Positions 8,278 through 17,067 of a DNA stretch of 64,000 nt are shown in pieces. This DNA is from Alphaproteobacteria bacterium LSUCC0396 (lineage in GTDB: Bacteria; Pseudomonadota; Alphaproteobacteria; Puniceispirillales; Puniceispirillaceae), in contig CP166131.1 of NCBI GenBank assembly GCA_041228345.1, forward strand, positions 1,178,001 through 1,242,000, given 5' to 3'. The first letter of the stretch is position 1; the number at the start of each line of letters is the position of its first letter. The notes under the pieces are model-generated. The model saw only the letters and a list, made by a program, of their open reading frames with translations, ran no database searches and had not been told where the DNA came from. The translations under genes were made by a program, and so were the position numbers.

Positions 8278-9827
8278 CCCTGATAATTTTGCGGCATCAA
8301 AATTGGAAGTGACTCGCGCAACAACATCTCACTTTCTGCGTCAATATAATTTGGGTGATGACAGCTAAGAATAGCGGTAACGCGCTGCTCTGCACGATCG
8401 CGAATATCAGAACTGCCAGCCCTCTCCCATCCCTCTATGGCGAGGCGGTCAGCAGTTTTAGGATAAAGAAAATCCGAGTGCATCCGTGCATAGGTGTCCG
8501 GTTCACCAAGAAAATGACCAACGCCAAGCGCTACCCGATCAATTGACTCCAAACCAATCGTTTCGGACGATACGGTAACAGTGCCGCTAGCACGTAGAAT
8601 GCTTCCCAGCATATCATCGTCGATAACCAGTGCAGCAAGCGATAAACCCATCAGACCAGCCTGCGCACCACAAGCTTGCGTGATTATGTTGGCCCCTGCT
8701 TGAACAGTCTGCAAGACATTCAAACATTTTTCATAGCTGCTTTGCGCATCAGGAATTTTACTGTCAGTAGCACCTGCGATCGTTGATGATGGAAGCCGGT
8801 AATAGCGCGCCATCTGAATTACGGCAGCGGTCAACAATGCCTGCTCACCGCTGCCCCCCGCCATACCGCCAGTCCGTAGGTCAGTAATCATCGGGCGCGG
8901 GCCAAAAACCGCAAGCGCATCCGGATCAATTAACCAGGCAATCACCATACCCGCAAGAGTTTCAGCAACCGTTTGTGTTACACAACCAGCAATTGTAACC
9001 GGACTAGAAGCGCCAAGCTGGCCAAAGCAATTGACCATCACCGGAATGCCGGAGCGCACTGCTTCAACCATCACGTCAAGCGCCATCGAATCAAACCTCA
9101 ACGGGGGTACAACATGGTTAACATTCAGCGACAGAAAGGGCTTAGTGCGAAATGCTGCCTCGGATCCGGCAATCTGATAACAAATGTTTGCGATATCCTT
9201 GACTGTCGCGGGTGATGATGCGCTGGTAAAAACATGCTTTGCCGTGCCAGCAAGACAGGCAAACGCAGTATTTACATCAAGATGACGCGCATCCGGCATA
9301 TCGCGCGCAACAACCGGCCGGCTTAAGAAATGGACATGATCAAGCTTGTCGACAAGCCGTGCTGCGTTATAAAGGTCCACAAGATTAGATTCACGATATC
9401 TGTTCAGCGCCGCATCAAAGATCATGGGGGAGGCGCCGCCAGTGCCAACATGAACCACCCCTGGGGATAAAGCCATGTCATTATCACCAGCGCGACCATA
9501 CAGCGTGATATCTCGCCGCAAACCGGCAAGCGCAGACATCACCAACTCTTCTGGAAATAATAACCGGCCACGCGAGTCAAGTGAACCGCCAGCGGCCAAT
9601 ACAAGGTCGACAGCAGTTGACGACGGGTCACAAAGACCGGTATTTGCGAGCACTGTCAGGGCAGCGTCATGGATCGCAGTCAAATCAATTTCTTGTAACG
9701 GACCATAGCCCCGCCCAAAGCCAACAATGCGCTTTCCGTCAAGACCTTCAGCAGAGATATTCCGAGTGTTTTGTTCACGCCTACCGCGCCCCATTCTTGA
9801 TCGATCCGACCCTTCACCCCGCCTCAT
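8274..9827 (-). CDS. Trimethylamine methyltransferase family protein (MttB-like, non-pyrrolysine)
   Basis: 517 aa, typical length of the MttB superfamily. The frame is continuous, with no in-frame amber codon, so it belongs to the non-pyrrolysine group whose characterised members demethylate quaternary amines such as glycine betaine or proline betaine with a corrinoid protein. Visible family blocks: HVGTGGASPMIFDAA (about 126-140), KPFLSLNVNHVVPPL, GIPVMVNCFGQLGASSPVT (about 254-272), GGMAGGSGEQALLTAA and QACGAQAGLMGLSLA. No corrinoid protein or MtbA-type gene lies in the window. Its ATG overlaps the S51 peptidase stop (ATGA), so the two are translationally coupled. Confidence 0.85.
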   Translation of the reverse strand: MRRGEGSDRSRMGRGRREQNTRNISAEGLDGKRIVGFGRGYGPLQEIDLTAIHDAALTVLANTGLCDPSSTAVDLVLAAGGSLDSRGRLLFPEELVMSALAGLRRDITLYGRAGDNDMALSPGVVHVGTGGASPMIFDAALNRYRESNLVDLYNAARLVDKLDHVHFLSRPVVARDMPDARHLDVNTAFACLAGTAKHVFTSASSPATVKDIANICYQIAGSEAAFRTKPFLSLNVNHVVPPLRFDSMALDVMVEAVRSGIPVMVNCFGQLGASSPVTIAGCVTQTVAETLAGMVIAWLIDPDALAVFGPRPMITDLRTGGMAGGSGEQALLTAAVIQMARYYRLPSSTIAGATDSKIPDAQSSYEKCLNVLQTVQAGANIITQACGAQAGLMGLSLAALVIDDDMLGSILRASGTVTVSSETIGLESIDRVALGVGHFLGEPDTYARMHSDFLYPKTADRLAIEGWERAGSSDIRDRAEQRVTAILSCHHPNYIDAESEMLLRESLPILMPQNYQG

Positions 9828-10579
9828 AAGCTTGTGTCTCCTTTTGATCCCACTCCAAGCCGTTGACCGCGCTTGAGCGGCTGATGGGCATTCATGTCAC
9901 CATCTGGTGCTATTAGATAAGCTGACCCGCTGCTACGGGCGCGGACAATCTCGGCAACCACACCATTGATAATATGCACGCCAACACCATCATCAATGGC
10001 GATCCCTGATTGTAATTGGCGACTGGCAATAGCCGCTTCAAAGGCCTGTTTTCGGGCTGGCTCACTGCTGAAATGCGGGCAGGCGCTTCCTGCAATAAGC
10101 CCAAGCCCCTCACGCTGTTCAAACTGGGGCTCAAAACAATCATCCTCGGTTTTCAATAGTAAATCGGAAAACCAGCAAATCGCCCCGGCGCTAACCCCGG
10201 ATGCTACAAGCCCCCGGCTTATCGCTGCCACCAATAAATCAGCAATGCCTGATTTGTGCCAATGTGACAGCATTGCTGTTGTTGTTCCCCCACCAACATA
10301 AAGAATATCCAAATCTTGTAAAAAATCCTGCGCCATCGTCGCATCTGCCGTTACCGGCAAATGCGTTGTTCGCGCACAGCTTGCAAATCGCGCATAAAAA
10401 GCGGTTAGGCGATCCGCCTGATCATTATTGGCGTGCCCGATATAACCAATTTTCAATTTGGTAGCAGGCCCAACCAATGCTAGCAGACGATCCTCAAGCA
10501 GCGAATCACGGCCACCCCCTTCTTGCGAATGGGTAAAGCCTCCACCGCCAACAGCAAATATCTGAACTAGCTCACGCAT
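9824..10579 (-). CDS. Peptidase S51 family protein (dipeptidase E / cyanophycinase-like)
   Basis: 251-aa cytoplasmic class-I-glutaminase-like fold hydrolase. The nucleophile elbow ASGVSAGAICW places Ser130. The preceding ILYVGGGTTTAML block (about 92-104) and IAIDDGVGVHI (near residue 195) are family features. S51 enzymes cleave N-terminal Asp dipeptides or related isopeptide bonds. The ATG at 10579 follows AGGGA. It is first in a two-gene unit with the MttB-like gene. The link of an S51 hydrolase with an MttB-like protein suggests hydrolysis of a conjugate before or after demethylation, which is inference only. Confidence 0.82.
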   Translation of the reverse strand: MRELVQIFAVGGGGFTHSQEGGGRDSLLEDRLLALVGPATKLKIGYIGHANNDQADRLTAFYARFASCARTTHLPVTADATMAQDFLQDLDILYVGGGTTTAMLSHWHKSGIADLLVAAISRGLVASGVSAGAICWFSDLLLKTEDDCFEPQFEQREGLGLIAGSACPHFSSEPARKQAFEAAIASRQLQSGIAIDDGVGVHIINGVVAEIVRARSSGSAYLIAPDGDMNAHQPLKRGQRLGVGSKGDTSL

Positions 10580-10676
10580 ATTATTCCCTATAATCTGGTT
10601 GTGATCCTTGTCATCCAGTAGCTTTAGTGTCGTGTCGCGCCTTTCGTTTTAGTTACGGTCTCACCTTGCAAGCACA

Positions 10677-10912
10677 ATTAGTCTGAGCAGTTTTGTCTCA
10701 ATAGGCAATTCGAATTAAAAAATAAAACCTATACGATATGCACATGTGTTCATTTGCAAATTATATTTGTTATCAATTTTCGATAATCCCATAGTTAAAT
10801 TGTAACAATTGGGTAAAACAAGAGTCTGTCGGTTCACTGATTTACTACATAGTAAAATGTAAACCACTGATTCATATCGATTATAAAGGCACTGCATCAA
10901 GAGGGGGAACAA
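10677..10912 (+). repeat. Duplicated leader, copy A (upstream of TRAP operon)
   Basis: About 236 bases immediately before dctP, clearly homologous over its length to 14276-14514. Conserved stretches include TTAGTCTGAGCAG, AATAAAACCTATACG, AAATTATATTTGTTATCAAT, TAATCCCATAGTT and AGAGTCTGTCGGT, then two related CACTGATT-type repeats and a purine-rich ribosome-binding site. It contains dyads TTATC-N7-GATAA (near 10770-10786) and TTTACTA-CA-TAGTAAA (near 10841-10856). No open frame. Interpreted as promoter plus operator/5' UTR shared by two transport operons. Confidence 0.8.
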
Positions 10913-11941
10913 ATGAGAAGACTTCTTTCGGCGACCTTGCGTAGCGTCACCAAACCGGTAGTATTGGGCGTTGCACTGACAATATCGCTCACTTCATTTC
11001 AGGTCTTTGCTGACCAGATTGTCGCGCGCATGTCTGGACATTGGAGCCCAACCCATCAAAGCTCGATCCATTCACAGATGTTTGCCGATGAGGTGACAAA
11101 AAGGTCCGGTGGGCGGCTAAAGATCGAATATTACCCGTCCAAACAGCTTTTCGGCATCAGAGAGGTTCTTGGCGCCATCACCTCTGGCGCTGTTGAACTT
11201 GGCGGCGTTGTCGGCGTTGTCAGCTTTCCTCCGATTAACAAGAATTTCAATGTTGCCTCCTACCCCGGTCTGTTTGCCTCCTATGAACAGCAGCGTGGAT
11301 TTTTCCTGAATTCAGACAAGGGCCAGGAAATCTGGGGGGATATCACCAAAAAAAGCAATTCGCAGCTAGTCATGTATAACCCTGTTGGTCCGGTGATGAC
11401 TTTCAGCAGTGCCCGTGAATTGACCAGCATTGACGTGATGAATGGGCTGAAAGCGCGCCGCCTTTTGAAAAGTGAGCTTCCGATGTGGAAGGCGCTTGGT
11501 GCCAACGCTGTTTCACTGCCAACTGGTGAGGTCTACACTGCGCTTCAGACCGGTATGATCGACACTATCAATAGCCCTCCAGGATCAATTGAAGCCTATA
11601 GCTGGTGGGAATTTCTGGCCTATGGGCAAAAGCCCTATCAGTATTTTGCCGATGCTTACATTATGGCCAACCGCGATTGGATGAGCAGCCTGCCTGATGA
11701 TTTGCGGGAGTTGGTTTTGACTGTTGGCGCTGAAGTTGGCCAGATTGCAACTGATAGTATTCTGGGCGCGGGTGAAGATACCTTGAAGAAATTTATCGAA
11801 CGTGGCGGCGTTGTTACCGAACTCAGCGGCGCCGAGAAAGCAAAATTCAATAAATTGATGCAGGATGAAGTGATGCCGGCAATGGCAGACATGTTCGATG
11901 AGGATACGCTGGTCAAGGCCCAGCAATATGTTGCTAACTAG
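10913..11941 (+). CDS. dctP: TRAP transporter substrate-binding protein (DctP family)
   Basis: 342 aa with a signal peptide (about 1-33: basic start, hydrophobic core, VFA cleavage context), so periplasmic. Mature DctP fold: ARMSGHWSPTHQSS start, then the family signature region GLKARRLLKSELPMWKALGAN (about 180-200), whose Arg usually salt-bridges the ligand carboxylate, followed by SLPTGEVYTALQTGMIDTI. It binds an organic anion and feeds the DctQM proteins encoded directly downstream. Preceded by leader copy A and a GAGGGGG site at 10901-10907. Ligand not predictable. Confidence 0.92.
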   Translation: MRRLLSATLRSVTKPVVLGVALTISLTSFQVFADQIVARMSGHWSPTHQSSIHSQMFADEVTKRSGGRLKIEYYPSKQLFGIREVLGAITSGAVELGGVVGVVSFPPINKNFNVASYPGLFASYEQQRGFFLNSDKGQEIWGDITKKSNSQLVMYNPVGPVMTFSSARELTSIDVMNGLKARRLLKSELPMWKALGANAVSLPTGEVYTALQTGMIDTINSPPGSIEAYSWWEFLAYGQKPYQYFADAYIMANRDWMSSLPDDLRELVLTVGAEVGQIATDSILGAGEDTLKKFIERGGVVTELSGAEKAKFNKLMQDEVMPAMADMFDEDTLVKAQQYVAN

Positions 11942-11977
11942 CTTTCATCCCGCACTCAAAGCAACGAGGCAGGCGCT

Positions 11978-12535
11978 GTGTTGAGCGCTGCGCTTGCATC
12001 TTTGTCCAAGTTGAATGAATGGCTTGAGAAAGCGATTTATCTGCTGGCGATTTTTATTGTCGCCAACATGGTGCTTGCGCTGTTCTTGAGCGCGCTCATA
12101 AGATACGTCTCCGGCACTGGCTATGATTGGTTCATCGAACTGCCACCAATTCTCACTAGCTGGCTTGTCTTCCCGCTTCTGGGGCCGTTGTTGAAATCCG
12201 GAGCCCATATAAAGGTGGATATCCTGAATAATCTTCTAGCCCCAAGGCAGTTATCGGTCCTCAGACTGATTATCGCGGTGATTGCCCTGCTGTCATCCAT
12301 CGTCTTTTTTGTCGCTGGGATTGAGGCCACAAGCCTATATTTCAGGCTGGGACAGGTCATGGAGCTGGAAATCGAAATCCCGGTCTGGTGGGTGTATCTG
12401 GCCTTTCCTTGCGGCTTTGGGTTAATGATCTTATTCGCACTAGAGCTAGTTCTGGCTGAACTCGTTGCGCTGGGTGCTTCAACACCCAATGATCCGGCCC
12501 AGACTAACCCGACGAACAGCCCTGAGAAGATTTAA
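11978..12535 (+). CDS. dctQ: TRAP transporter small permease (DctQ family)
   Basis: 185 aa inner-membrane protein with four hydrophobic helices (about 18-40, 52-72, 90-112, 130-152) and the family NMVLALFLSALIRYV and FPLLGPLLKSGAHIKVDIL segments. It starts at GTG 11978, preceded by a GAGGCAGG purine site. Its stop lies 3 bases before dctM. It forms the membrane complex with DctM; the C-terminal 20 residues are polar and Pro/Asn-rich. Confidence 0.88.
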   Translation: MLSAALASLSKLNEWLEKAIYLLAIFIVANMVLALFLSALIRYVSGTGYDWFIELPPILTSWLVFPLLGPLLKSGAHIKVDILNNLLAPRQLSVLRLIIAVIALLSSIVFFVAGIEATSLYFRLGQVMELEIEIPVWWVYLAFPCGFGLMILFALELVLAELVALGASTPNDPAQTNPTNSPEKI

Positions 12536-12538
12536 CCC

Positions 12539-13810
12539 ATGTACGCGCTTGCAATCTTCTCTTCAATCCTACTGTTGCTTATGTCGGTACCGATCTTTTT
12601 GGTATTCGGTATCGGCAGCTCGGCCGCCGCCATTCTCGGTCTTGGTCTGCCCTGGTCAACCTTGATTCAGGTCTCCTTTGGCGCGATGACAAAGCACATT
12701 CTAGTTGCCGTACCTTTGTTTATTTTCGCCGGAATGGTGATGCTCCGCGGCGGCGCTGCTAAACGCCTAGTTGATTTTGCGACAGCACTTGTCGGTCATT
12801 GGCCGGGCGGTCTTGGTATTGCCATGGTTATCGCTATGGGGTTTTTTGCCGCTTTCTGTGGCTCCATTCTGGCCGCCATCACAGCTGTCGGCACGATCAT
12901 GATGCCAAAGATGCTCGAACAGGGGTATCCCAGACCCTTTGTCATTGTTCTGGCAGCCTCAGCCGCGCTCCTCGAAGCTTTGATTCCACCCTCAAATGCC
13001 GCGATATTGTTCAGCGCCCTCACCAATGTTCCGGTCTCACAAACCTTTGCTGCTGGAGTAATCCCAGGGCTGATCCTTCTCGCCTTCATGGTCATTGTTG
13101 TCCTAATCAAATGCCGCAACATCCGCAACCCAGAGCCAGCTTCAGCGGCAGAACGCTGGCGTAGCTTTCTTGGCGCGCTGCCCGGATTATTTACCCCGAT
13201 CATCATTCTTGGCGGCATTTATGCTGGCCTACTCACCCCGTCTGAGTCAGCAGCAGTTGCTGGCGTTTGGGCGATCGTAATGGGGTTTGTGATATACCGA
13301 GAGCTAACCGTCGCATCGCTGTGCCTAGCGCTCAAAGAAACGGCGACAATCACAGCGATCATTTTTGCTATCATAGCGACCGCTACCTTCCTTAGCGTAA
13401 TCCTGACCTATAGCCAGATCCCACAACAGATCGTCAGTTATTTTACTGATATAGGCGTGACGTTTGCCCTGTTCTGGGTGGCACTGGCGATCATTTGCCT
13501 TTTGCTCGGAACCTTTGTCGAAATTGTTCCGGTTTTCTATCTCACTGTGCCGATCTTTGCTGCAATCACCCTGTCCTTTAACCAGAGCCTACTGCATCTA
13601 TATGTGGTGTTCGTTGCCTTTGCCGGGATCGGGATGATCACCCCACCAGTCTGTGTCGGCATTTACACAAGCGCCAGTGTCATTCAAGAAAACCCGGCGA
13701 AGGCCTTCCGCGAGGTACCACTTTTTGTTGGCGTTGGCATTCTTTATGGTATTTTGATGATTATGGTTCCCGAAGCCTCCACTTGGCTCCCGTCTTTAGT
13801 AACCAGATAA
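12539..13810 (+). CDS. dctM: TRAP transporter large permease (DctM family)
   Basis: 423 aa, about 11-12 hydrophobic helices. DctM/IT-superfamily features: VPLFIFAGMVMLRGGAAKRLVDFA (scaffold loop, about 57-80), FFAAFCGSILAAITAVGTIMMPKM (about 101-124), ALIPPSNAAILF, and the C-terminal GIGMITPPVCVGIYTSAS segment. It carries the sodium-coupled transport path. Three bases after dctQ and last gene of the operon. Confidence 0.92.
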   Translation: MYALAIFSSILLLLMSVPIFLVFGIGSSAAAILGLGLPWSTLIQVSFGAMTKHILVAVPLFIFAGMVMLRGGAAKRLVDFATALVGHWPGGLGIAMVIAMGFFAAFCGSILAAITAVGTIMMPKMLEQGYPRPFVIVLAASAALLEALIPPSNAAILFSALTNVPVSQTFAAGVIPGLILLAFMVIVVLIKCRNIRNPEPASAAERWRSFLGALPGLFTPIIILGGIYAGLLTPSESAAVAGVWAIVMGFVIYRELTVASLCLALKETATITAIIFAIIATATFLSVILTYSQIPQQIVSYFTDIGVTFALFWVALAIICLLLGTFVEIVPVFYLTVPIFAAITLSFNQSLLHLYVVFVAFAGIGMITPPVCVGIYTSASVIQENPAKAFREVPLFVGVGILYGILMIMVPEASTWLPSLVTR

Positions 13811-14275
13811 AGAACTGATCAGTCTCCCTAAACAGTTGGTTCGCCAGATAGAGTATAACCATGAAGCGTTAGCCGTTCATAAAATCTATGGACGGCTTCA
13901 TCATCATCACAACAGCGAACAACAGCCATCCCGTGGGCCACTCTTTTGAGTACCGCTATTTAACAAAGGTATGGCGTGCGGGGGGCAAGATGTTGCAGCC
14001 ATTGAATTTTCCCAGATGAAGAGGGTGTGGCCTATGTCTATCATATCAATATCAACACGAACTATAATAGCGACGCGGAGCAGCGCGTATGCAAATCAGC
14101 AATGGCGGCCTCGTCAAATATTTAAGTGGAGGCCTGCAACGGCTGGGTTGCCACCTACTGGCTTACAAAACGTGCCTGTTGACTTGCAAATAGTGTCACT
14201 TAAACTTTTGGACATGCTTGGATAACGTTGTTGTTTGGCGCCTAAAGGGGAAAACATAACGCTGTCCAGTGCAAC
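13811..14275. other. Long intergenic region with possible gene relic
   Basis: 465 bases with no intact gene. At 13872-13896 a 10-bp hairpin (one G-T wobble, 5-nt loop) could end the TRAP transcript, though no T-run follows. At about 14011-14106 one frame reads a clean protein-like stretch (PDEEGVAYVYHININTNYNS...), with a neighbouring frame reading a similarly clean upstream part (...VWRAGGKMLQPLNF). This suggests a frameshifted remnant of a gene I cannot identify. Confidence 0.4.
13872..13896 (+). terminator. Hairpin downstream of dctM
   Basis: Stem 13872-13881 with 13887-13896, ten pairs including one G-T wobble, loop AAATC. It lies about 60 bases after the dctM stop. It lacks a T-tract, so termination is uncertain; it may act as a 3'-end stabiliser. 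Confidence 0.4.
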
Positions 14276-14514
14276 ATTAGTCTGAGCAGTGTTGCCTCAA
14301 TAGGCAATCCAAATAAAAAAATAAAACCTATACGCTTTACAAATGTATTTATTCCCAAATTATATTTGTTATCAATTCTTGGTAATCCCATAGTTGGGGG
14401 TCATTAATTGAGTAAAGTGAGAGTCTGTCGGTCGACCGATTTTCTGCATAGTCAAATGCAAGTCACCGATTCATGTGGGTTATGAGGGGACTGCATAACG
14501 AGGAGGAATTAACA
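14276..14514 (+). repeat. Duplicated leader, copy B (upstream of peptide-type ABC operon)
   Basis: Second copy of the leader at 10677-10912, same orientation, colinear almost to the start codon and of clearly similar sequence. A perfect palindrome CGGTCGACCG lies near 14431-14440, where copy A has a decayed CGGTTCACTG. The dyad TTATC-N7-GGTAA replaces TTATC-N7-GATAA. It ends with the GAGGAGG ribosome-binding site at about 14500-14506. Because only the non-coding region is shared and the downstream genes are unrelated, a regulatory role (common operator or RNA leader) is inferred. Confidence 0.8.
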
Positions 14515-15993
14515 GTGAAAAAATACCTTATTGCAGCAACACTGATCGTTTTCGCTAGCGCCGGAGCGACTGCCGCGCCAAGTGGCACTTTCAAACAGGC
14601 CCATGAATACGGATTTGGTGACAAATCCAGCCTCGATCCGGCTTCACGCGGCCGTGTCATGCAGATTACAGAAAAGCTAATGAGTCGCCTCATTCGGCCA
14701 GACATGAAGGGATCACCAAGCCCAGACCTTGCGGTTTCATGGTCAGCAAATTCTCAAGCCACCGAATGGACATTAAAATTGCGTGACGGCGTTAAATTCC
14801 ACGATGGCAGCGCGTTCGACTCTGGCGACGTAATCTACACATTTAACCGTGTACTGAACCCAGAAAATAAATCGCCAGCACGATCCGCCATCAAGATGAT
14901 CGAAAAAATGGAAGCGCCGGACAAATCAACCGTTACCTTTAAGCTGTCAACACCATTTGCCGACCTACCACTTCAGCTGATGGATTATCGCCTGCGAATC
15001 ATCCCCGAGGGATCGGGCAACAGCATCGCATCATCAGGCATTGGCACTGGTCCATTCAAGCTGGTGAAATTTGATGCTGCTGGCACTACAAAACTCGAAG
15101 CCAATATGGATTATTGGGAAGGTGCCCCAGGCGTTTCGAAAATGGAAATCATCGGGATTGGTGACGGTCAAGCGCGCTTGCAAGCTTTGCTTGGCGGTCA
15201 GATCCACTTTGAGGACAAGGTGACCAACCAGCAAAAGCCCATGTTCGCCAACAACAGCAAATTCAAAATGATGGAAGTGCCAACTGGCAACTGGCGCGGT
15301 CTGGTTTTCCGCACTGATGTTGCGCCTTTTACCGATGTGCGGGTTCGCCAAGCAGTCCGCATGGCAGCTGACCGTGGTGAACTGGTCAAACTTATCATGG
15401 GCGGAGCGGCCACCGTTGCGTGCGATACGCCTGTGAAACCTGATGATCAATATCGCGCTGATATTAAATGTCCGCAGGACATTGCCGGTGCCAAAAAACT
15501 TCTCAGCGAAGCAGGCTTTGAAAATGGTATTGACGTGGATGTCTATGTGGCAACATTGGAACCAACATGGCCAATCCTAGCCGAAGCCTACCAACAACAA
15601 GCTGCAAAAGCGGGCATACGGGTAAACATTAAACAGGTGCCATCAGATGGGTATTGGAAAGACACATGGATGCAAAAGACGGTTTCTGCAACGCGTTGGA
15701 ATGAGCGCCCCGCTGACTCGGCATTACATGAAATCTACCTTTCAACAGCGAAATGGAACGAGTCCTATTATAGGGATGCTGATTTTGATGCCCTTTTGGC
15801 TGAAGCGCGGCGCGAGTTAAACTTTGACAAACGCAAGGCGCTTTATGTACAGGCACAAAAGCACCTTTACTCAACTGCTGGTACATTAATCCCCTATCAC
15901 GTTTCAAAACTCTATGTGATGGCTGCCAATGTTAACGGTATTGACGCAGTGGAAAATCATTCAATCCGCTGGCATAAGGTAACGGTCAAATAA
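14515..15993 (+). CDS. ABC transporter substrate-binding protein, family 5 (dipeptide/oligopeptide/opine type)
   Basis: 492 aa from GTG 14515, preceded by AGGAGG. This start gives a clean signal peptide (MKKYLIAATLIVFASAGATA), whereas an upstream ATG at 14473 lies inside the conserved leader. SBP_bac_5 features: DPASRGRVMQITEKLMSRL, PDLAVSWSANSQATEWTLKLRDGVKFHDG (about 60-90), a DVIYTFNRVLNP block, and FTDVRVRQAVRMAADRGEL (about 276-294). Periplasmic receptor for the permeases encoded downstream. Ligands of this family include dipeptides, opines, nickel complexes and glutathione; none can be chosen here. Confidence 0.9.
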   Translation: MKKYLIAATLIVFASAGATAAPSGTFKQAHEYGFGDKSSLDPASRGRVMQITEKLMSRLIRPDMKGSPSPDLAVSWSANSQATEWTLKLRDGVKFHDGSAFDSGDVIYTFNRVLNPENKSPARSAIKMIEKMEAPDKSTVTFKLSTPFADLPLQLMDYRLRIIPEGSGNSIASSGIGTGPFKLVKFDAAGTTKLEANMDYWEGAPGVSKMEIIGIGDGQARLQALLGGQIHFEDKVTNQQKPMFANNSKFKMMEVPTGNWRGLVFRTDVAPFTDVRVRQAVRMAADRGELVKLIMGGAATVACDTPVKPDDQYRADIKCPQDIAGAKKLLSEAGFENGIDVDVYVATLEPTWPILAEAYQQQAAKAGIRVNIKQVPSDGYWKDTWMQKTVSATRWNERPADSALHEIYLSTAKWNESYYRDADFDALLAEARRELNFDKRKALYVQAQKHLYSTAGTLIPYHVSKLYVMAANVNGIDAVENHSIRWHKVTVK

Positions 15994-16020
15994 GTAGGCC
16001 TATTCATCTAACCTAGATAC

Positions 16021-16065
16021 AAGCCAGCCAAATCATAAAGCATAAGCTGCGAGGCTGGCTTTTAT
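16021..16065 (+). terminator. Attenuator/terminator hairpin between SBP and permease genes
   Basis: Perfect 9-bp stem, AAGCCAGCC at 16021-16029 and GGCTGGCTT at 16053-16061, followed by TTTAT. It lies 27 bases after the receptor stop and 40 bases before the permease start. This position is typical for keeping receptor transcripts in excess over permeases. Confidence 0.6.
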
Positions 16066-16104
16066 CTATGCCGACCACATAACTGAATGAGCAAGGAGTA
16101 GATT

Positions 16105-17067
16105 GTGCTTTTCATGCTGATAAGAAGAGTATTACTTGGCGGCGTGACAGTGTGCATTGTGTCCTTAATCATTTTTTCTGGCGTAGAGATGCTGCCAGGA
16201 GACGCCTGTACGCAATTTCTAGGTGAATATCAGGCTGACGACGAGCTTCTAGCCCAATGCCGCAAGGATCTTGATCTAAACCGGCCAGCCATTGACCGCT
16301 TTGCTGAATGGACGCAAGGCGCTGTTAGCGGCGATCTTGGCCTAGCTGCCGATGGCAAAACTAAAATAAGCACAATTGTTGGGGACCGGCTGAAAAACTC
16401 TTTACTTCTGGCGTTCTGCGCCATGAGTTTAGGTATTCCGCTCGCTCTGCTGCTGGGTGTTATCAGTGGGCTGTGGCGTGACCGTCTGCCAGATATCATC
16501 GCGTCAACGCTGGCTATTTTTGCCATGACAATCCCTGAATTTGTTTCGGCAACCCTGCTCATTCTTGTGCTTAGCATCTGGCTTGGCTGGCTACCTGGCA
16601 TTGTCCTGACCTCAGCCGCAGCACCAGCAAGCGAATTCTTTCCTGAGATATTGCTTCCTGTGATCGTTTTATCCTTTGTGATGTGCGCTCATATAATGCG
16701 CATGGTTCGCTCATCGGTTATCGATGTAATGGCCAGCGACTATATTCAAATGGCAACTTTGAAAGGCGTCCCATATTGGCAAATGGTATTTCGGCACGCC
16801 CTTCCAAACGCATTATTGCCGGCGATTAATGTAGTGGCATTGACCATCGCTTGGCTGCTAGGTGGTGTCGTCGTGATTGAAGTTGTGTTCAACTACCCAG
16901 GCCTTGGACGGCTGATGATTGACTCAATTTCTGACCGGAACCTTCCGGTGGTGCAATCCATCGCGCTGATTGTTGCTAGTATCTATGTATGCGTCAATCT
17001 TGCAGCAGACCTGTTGACAATGATTGCCAATCCAAAACTCCGCACGATGTATATGAGGAAACAATGA
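16105..17067 (+). CDS. ABC transporter permease (DppB family)
   Basis: 320 aa with six hydrophobic segments (about 8-28, 98-122, 134-156, 178-200, 246-268, 286-308). The EAA-type cytoplasmic loop is DYIQMATLKGVPYWQMVFRH (about 212-231). Typical DppB N terminus (one TM helix then a periplasmic loop) and C terminus (VFNYPGLGRLMIDSI). The GTG at 16105 has AAGGAG at 16094-16099. Its stop overlaps the next permease start (ATGA). Confidence 0.9.
   Translation: MLFMLIRRVLLGGVTVCIVSLIIFSGVEMLPGDACTQFLGEYQADDELLAQCRKDLDLNRPAIDRFAEWTQGAVSGDLGLAADGKTKISTIVGDRLKNSLLLAFCAMSLGIPLALLLGVISGLWRDRLPDIIASTLAIFAMTIPEFVSATLLILVLSIWLGWLPGIVLTSAAAPASEFFPEILLPVIVLSFVMCAHIMRMVRSSVIDVMASDYIQMATLKGVPYWQMVFRHALPNALLPAINVVALTIAWLLGGVVVIEVVFNYPGLGRLMIDSISDRNLPVVQSIALIVASIYVCVNLAADLLTMIANPKLRTMYMRKQ

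Noticed and set aside
8274-9827. Pyrrolysine-containing trimethylamine methyltransferase
   Set aside because: The frame has no internal amber codon over its full length.
14473-14514. Earlier ATG start for the family-5 binding protein
   Set aside because: It lies within the conserved leader and would add residues before a complete signal peptide; GTG 14515 has AGGAGG at the right distance.
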